Source: Blautia sp. (lineage in GTDB: Bacteria; Bacillota; Clostridia; Lachnospirales; Lachnospiraceae). From it: 64,000 nt of DNA. This document shows positions 60,923-64,000 of this stretch, piece after piece. A program made the position numbers and the translations under genes. The stretch spans positions 30,629-94,628 of the forward strand of contig JAPFCU010000018.1 in assembly GCA_026169535.1 (NCBI GenBank), in the 5' to 3' direction. Positions within the stretch are counted from its first letter, which is position 1, and every line of letters starts with the position of its first letter. Below the pieces are notes generated by a model that did not search any database, was not told the origin of the DNA, and saw nothing but the letters and a program-made list of their open reading frames with translations.

Positions 60923-61949
60923 TCATAAATTCCCGTGGAAGTGGCAGCTGTCAGATCTGGAGGATGTGCCGAAGAACGGGAGGACGGTGTTCAGCTGTTT
61001 CTCATGCGGAGGCGGCTCATCTATGGGATATAAGCTGGCTGGATATAAGATTCTGGGTAACTGTGAGATTGATGAAGCCATGATGAAACTTTACCGGGAA
61101 AACCATCATCCCCAGTATTCGTATCTGATGGATATCAGGGATTTTAATGAGCGGAAGGATTATCCGGAAGAACTGAAAAATATTGATATCCTGGATGGAT
61201 CGCCGCCATGCTCTGTATTCAGTGTTGCCGGTGACAGGGAGAAAGCATGGGGAAAAGAAAAGGTATTTCGTGAAGGACAGAAGAAACAGAGACTGGATGA
61301 TCTGTTCCTGCATTTCATCCGGACTGCTGAAATTCTGAACCCCAAAGTTGTGATTGCGGAAAATGTGGCAGGGCTTTTGAAAGGCAATGCCAGGGGATAT
61401 GTGAATGAACTGCTGAAAGCATTTAAGGAAGCTGGTTATGTGACACAAATTTATCTGCTGGATGCCCGGACAATGGGGGTGCCGCAGAAAAGGAGTCGTG
61501 TCTTTTTTATTGCGCACAGGAATGATCTGGATCTGCCGAAACTGAAACTGGAATTTCATGAGAAGCCGATCCGGTTTGGGGAAGTCCGCAGTGAACACGG
61601 GATTCCGTTTCAGAAGGCACTGATGGCAGAACTGATTGGTAAGAGAAAAAAGGGGGATACCTGCTTTGCGGATATTTCCCTGAGAGAGCGTGGAAAACTG
61701 TCCATGTTCAACAATGCGATTGTGGATGACAGCAGGGTGGCACCAACCAATGTTGCGAATGCAACACTGGCAAGATTCTGTGATGGGAAGAAGTATTCCA
61801 ATGCAGATTATATTGCCACGCAGACATTTCCCCAGGATTATGATTTTATGGATCAGTCTGCCGCTTATGTCTGCGGAATGAGTGTGCCGCCGGTGATGAT
61901 GGCACAGATTTCCAGTGCGGTTTATGAGCAGTGGCTGAGATGGCTGTAA
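60873..61949 (+). CDS. Phage C5 cytosine DNA methyltransferase
   Basis: 358 residues: SAM motif VFSCFSCGGGSSMGYKLAGY, catalytic ILDGSPPCSVFSVAGDRE with Pro-Cys, ENV motif VVIAENVAGLLKGN, and VPQKRSRVFFIAHRNDL. It modifies the phage DNA to escape host restriction. The start at 60873 follows GAGGGGGAATTTGGGG; ATG 60888 is possible. It overlaps the ParB-like gene by 50 bases. It is a different methyltransferase from that at 42778. Confidence 0.9.
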   Translation: MKSSNMNVPDVGSGTIDHKFPWKWQLSDLEDVPKNGRTVFSCFSCGGGSSMGYKLAGYKILGNCEIDEAMMKLYRENHHPQYSYLMDIRDFNERKDYPEELKNIDILDGSPPCSVFSVAGDREKAWGKEKVFREGQKKQRLDDLFLHFIRTAEILNPKVVIAENVAGLLKGNARGYVNELLKAFKEAGYVTQIYLLDARTMGVPQKRSRVFFIAHRNDLDLPKLKLEFHEKPIRFGEVRSEHGIPFQKALMAELIGKRKKGDTCFADISLRERGKLSMFNNAIVDDSRVAPTNVANATLARFCDGKKYSNADYIATQTFPQDYDFMDQSAAYVCGMSVPPVMMAQISSAVYEQWLRWL

Positions 61950-61962
61950 GGAGCTGGTTCAT

Positions 61963-63570
61963 ATGGCAGTGAGAAAACTGAAAAAATATAAGCCGACAAA
62001 GTTCCGGGCAAGAGGAAGCAAATATAACAAGGACGCGGCTGATTTTGCAGTGGCGTTTATTGAGAGCCTCTGCCATACGAAGGGAACCTGGGCGGGGAAG
62101 AAGTTTGAACTGATCGACTGGCAGGAACAGATCATCCGGGATCTGTTCGGGACTTTGAAATCGAACGGGTACCGGCAGTTTAATACAGCGTATATTGAGA
62201 TCCCGAAGAAACAGGGAAAGTCAGAGCTTGCGGCAGCGGTTGCGCTTCTGCTGACCTGCGGGGATGGGGAAGAACGTGCAGAAGTTTATGGATGTGCGGC
62301 AGACCGGCAGCAGGCATCCATTGTTTTTGAAGTTGCGGCTGATATGGTTCGGATGTGTCCGGCTCTGAACAAGCGTGTGAAGATCCTGGCATCCCAGAAG
62401 AGGATTATTTATCTGCCGACCAATTCCTTTTATCAGGTTTTGTCAGCGGAAGCATACAGTAAGCATGGCTTTAACATTCATGGAGTTGTCTTTGATGAAC
62501 TGCATACACAGCCGAACCGGAAGCTGTTTGATGTCATGACAAAGGGATCCGGGGATGCCAGGATGCAGCCGCTGTATTTCCTGATCACGACTGCCGGGAC
62601 AGACACCAATTCCATCTGCTATGAGACGCATCAGAAGGCAAAGGACATTCTGGAGGGAAGGAAGATTGATCCGACTTTTTATCCGGTGATTTACGGCGCG
62701 GATGAGGCAGATGACTGGACGGATCCGAAGGTCTGGAAGAAGGCGAACCCAAGCCTTGGAATTACAGTCGGGCTGGATAAGGTTAAGGCAGCCTGTGAGT
62801 CTGCAAAACAGAATCCGGGCGAGGAGAACAGTTTCCGGCAGCTGAGGCTGAACCAGTGGGTGAAGCAGGCAGTACGATGGATGCCGATGGAAAAGTGGGA
62901 TAAATGTTCGTTTGTGGTGAATGAGGAAGAACTGGAAGGGCGTGTCTGTTATGGCGGTCTGGATCTTTCTTCCACTACGGATATCACGGCATTTGTACTG
63001 GTGTTTCCGCCGCAGGATGAGGATGATAAGTTTCAGGTTCTGCCGTATTTCTGGATTCCGGAAGAAACACTGGATTTAAGGGTAAGGCGTGACCATGTGC
63101 CCTATGATGTATGGGAGAGGCAGGGCTTTTTGCAGACGACAGAGGGAAACGTGGTGCATTACGGGTATATTGAGAAGTTCATTGAAAGACTGGGTGAAAG
63201 GTTCAATATCCGGGAGATCGCTTTTGACCGCTGGGGTGCCGTGCAGATGGTCCAGAATCTGGAAGGCATGGGATTTACGGTGGTTCCGTTTGGGCAGGGA
63301 TTTAAGGATATGAGCCCGCCGACGAAGGAACTGATGAAGCTGACACTGGAACAGAAACTGGCACATGGAGGGCATCCGGTCCTTCGGTGGATGATGGATA
63401 ATATTTTTATCCGGACGGATCCGGCAGGGAATATCAAAGCCGATAAGGAAAAGTCCACGGAGAAGATTGATGGTGCCATTGCAACGATCATGGGACTGGA
63501 CAGGGCAATCCGGTGTGGAAATGATACTAGCGAGTCTGTTTATGATACAAGGGGATTGCTGGTGTTCTGA
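61963..63570 (+). CDS. Phage terminase large subunit
   Basis: 535 residues. The ATPase part has the Walker-A-like IPKKQGKSELAAAVALL and Walker B VVFDELHTQPNRKLFD. The nuclease part has CYGGLDLSSTTDITAFVLVF with conserved Asp residues. It pumps and cuts phage DNA at packaging. It stands after the small subunit and methyltransferase and just before the portal gene. Confidence 0.96.
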   Translation: MAVRKLKKYKPTKFRARGSKYNKDAADFAVAFIESLCHTKGTWAGKKFELIDWQEQIIRDLFGTLKSNGYRQFNTAYIEIPKKQGKSELAAAVALLLTCGDGEERAEVYGCAADRQQASIVFEVAADMVRMCPALNKRVKILASQKRIIYLPTNSFYQVLSAEAYSKHGFNIHGVVFDELHTQPNRKLFDVMTKGSGDARMQPLYFLITTAGTDTNSICYETHQKAKDILEGRKIDPTFYPVIYGADEADDWTDPKVWKKANPSLGITVGLDKVKAACESAKQNPGEENSFRQLRLNQWVKQAVRWMPMEKWDKCSFVVNEEELEGRVCYGGLDLSSTTDITAFVLVFPPQDEDDKFQVLPYFWIPEETLDLRVRRDHVPYDVWERQGFLQTTEGNVVHYGYIEKFIERLGERFNIREIAFDRWGAVQMVQNLEGMGFTVVPFGQGFKDMSPPTKELMKLTLEQKLAHGGHPVLRWMMDNIFIRTDPAGNIKADKEKSTEKIDGAIATIMGLDRAIRCGNDTSESVYDTRGLLVF

Positions 63571-63572
63571 GA

Positions 63573-63782
63573 ATGAAGATATGTGCAGGAGCTTTCAGAA
63601 GAAAAGGCTGTGCGGCAAAGAGTTCAGTTTGTTTGAAATGGGTGAATGTGGTGATTGGTGTATTGGTATTTGCAGGTATTGGGTTTTTGATTCTGTTCGG
63701 AGTGTGTCTGTGTTTATTGAGGGCAGGATCTGAAGCAGATGACAGGATGCGGGAATTGTTCCCAGAAAGGGAAGACAGATGA
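63573..63782 (+). CDS. Small phage membrane protein
   Basis: 69 residues with one helix (VNVVIGVLVFAGIGFLILFG) and a charged C-terminal tail (SEADDRMRELFPEREDR). The ATG starts two bases after the terminase stop and the end overlaps the portal start. No function is recognised. There are competing frames here, so this is only probable. Confidence 0.6.
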   Translation: MKICAGAFRRKGCAAKSSVCLKWVNVVIGVLVFAGIGFLILFGVCLCLLRAGSEADDRMRELFPEREDR

Positions 63783-64000
63783 AAATGAAGTTGTTTGGGA
63801 AGCTGTTTCGGGGAAGGGATGCTCCTTCTAACAGTACAGCTGGAAGCGGGTATGGATTTTTTATGGGGAGTACGGCTTCCGGGAAGAGAGTGAACGCAAG
63901 GAGTGCCATGCAGATGACTGCTGTGTATTCCTGTGTGAGGATTCTTTCTGAGGCGGTGGCGGGTCTGCCATTGCAGTTTTACAGGTATAACGATAATGGC
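63779..64000 (+). CDS. Phage portal protein, 5' part (cut by window end)
   Basis: The first 74 codons of an HK97-type portal protein: KLFGKLFRGRDAP and ARSAMQMTAVYSCVRILSEA, then VAGLPLQFYRY. The AVYSCVRILSE..A.LPL text is typical of the portal N-terminus. The gene runs past the window edge. Confidence 0.9.
   Translation, partial: MKMKLFGKLFRGRDAPSNSTAGSGYGFFMGSTASGKRVNARSAMQMTAVYSCVRILSEAVAGLPLQFYRYNDNG

Overview
The window looks like a chromosome segment of a Gram-positive gut Clostridia species, most likely Lachnospiraceae. The reasons are the AT-leaning housekeeping genes with strong AGGAGG ribosome binding sites, a ZTP (pfl) riboswitch on the purine genes, a MutS2 / two-component block, a DUF134-NifX-MinD cluster, a ferredoxin-type thioredoxin reductase, and a prophage of the kind common in that family. 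No species is assigned. About 40 kb are core chromosome, and the last 24 kb are a mobile element that runs off the right edge.

Core part, left to right. The 3' part of groEL is followed by a small membrane protein and guaB. A ZTP riboswitch with an overlapping terminator then controls a two-gene unit for the last purine steps (PurO-type IMP cyclohydrolase plus stand-alone AICAR formyltransferase). Next come a secreted Big_2 protein, a scar of a dead transposase, a chloramphenicol-acetyltransferase-like gene, tRNA-Gly(GCC), two cell-wall proteins (lysozyme-like and 3D-domain), metY, a decayed GGDEF gene and an M32 carboxypeptidase. At 13.8-16.7 kb a DUF134 regulator, two NifX-like proteins and two MinD-type ferredoxin ATPases form a tight operon. 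An Fe-alcohol dehydrogenase, glyA and an Nramp-related carrier follow. The carrier sits just upstream of a pxpB-pxpC-accB-accC-pxpA unit for 5-oxoproline use. Then come a thioredoxin reductase/thioredoxin pair, a B12 radical-SAM enzyme, a HypE-like protein, trmL, adenine deaminase, mutS2 with a response regulator and histidine kinase, a protease-dead HtrA/PDZ protein, yhaM and an rlmD-type 23S rRNA methyltransferase.

Mobile part (about 40.1 kb to the end). It begins directly after rlmD with SymE-, ParA- and ParB-like genes. AT-rich cargo follows: a restriction-modification cassette (RHH protein, C5 cytosine methyltransferase, convergent NotI-like endonuclease), a zinc-finger/HTH-like protein, and a large NACHT-type STAND NTPase with an unknown downstream gene. 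A leftward phage replication block comes next (DNA polymerase A, DUF2815, DUF2800 nuclease). A rightward block then runs from a P4-type primase through nucleases, a SNF2 helicase, a late regulator and HNH to terminase small subunit, ParB-like protein, second methyltransferase, terminase large subunit and the start of the portal gene. No integrase or attachment site was identified, so the element continues past 64 kb.

The strongest candidates for new biology are these: the prophage-borne NACHT protein with its unknown partner next to an R-M cassette; the methyltransferase whose two overlapping frames both read like methyltransferase; the 5-oxoproline operon that has all four parts of a urea-carboxylase-like enzyme and an Nramp relative without metal ligands; and a palindromic repeat inside parB. 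Start codons were moved from the longest reading frame wherever a clear ribosome binding site pointed to an internal ATG. All functional calls rest on reading the sequence; no database search was run.
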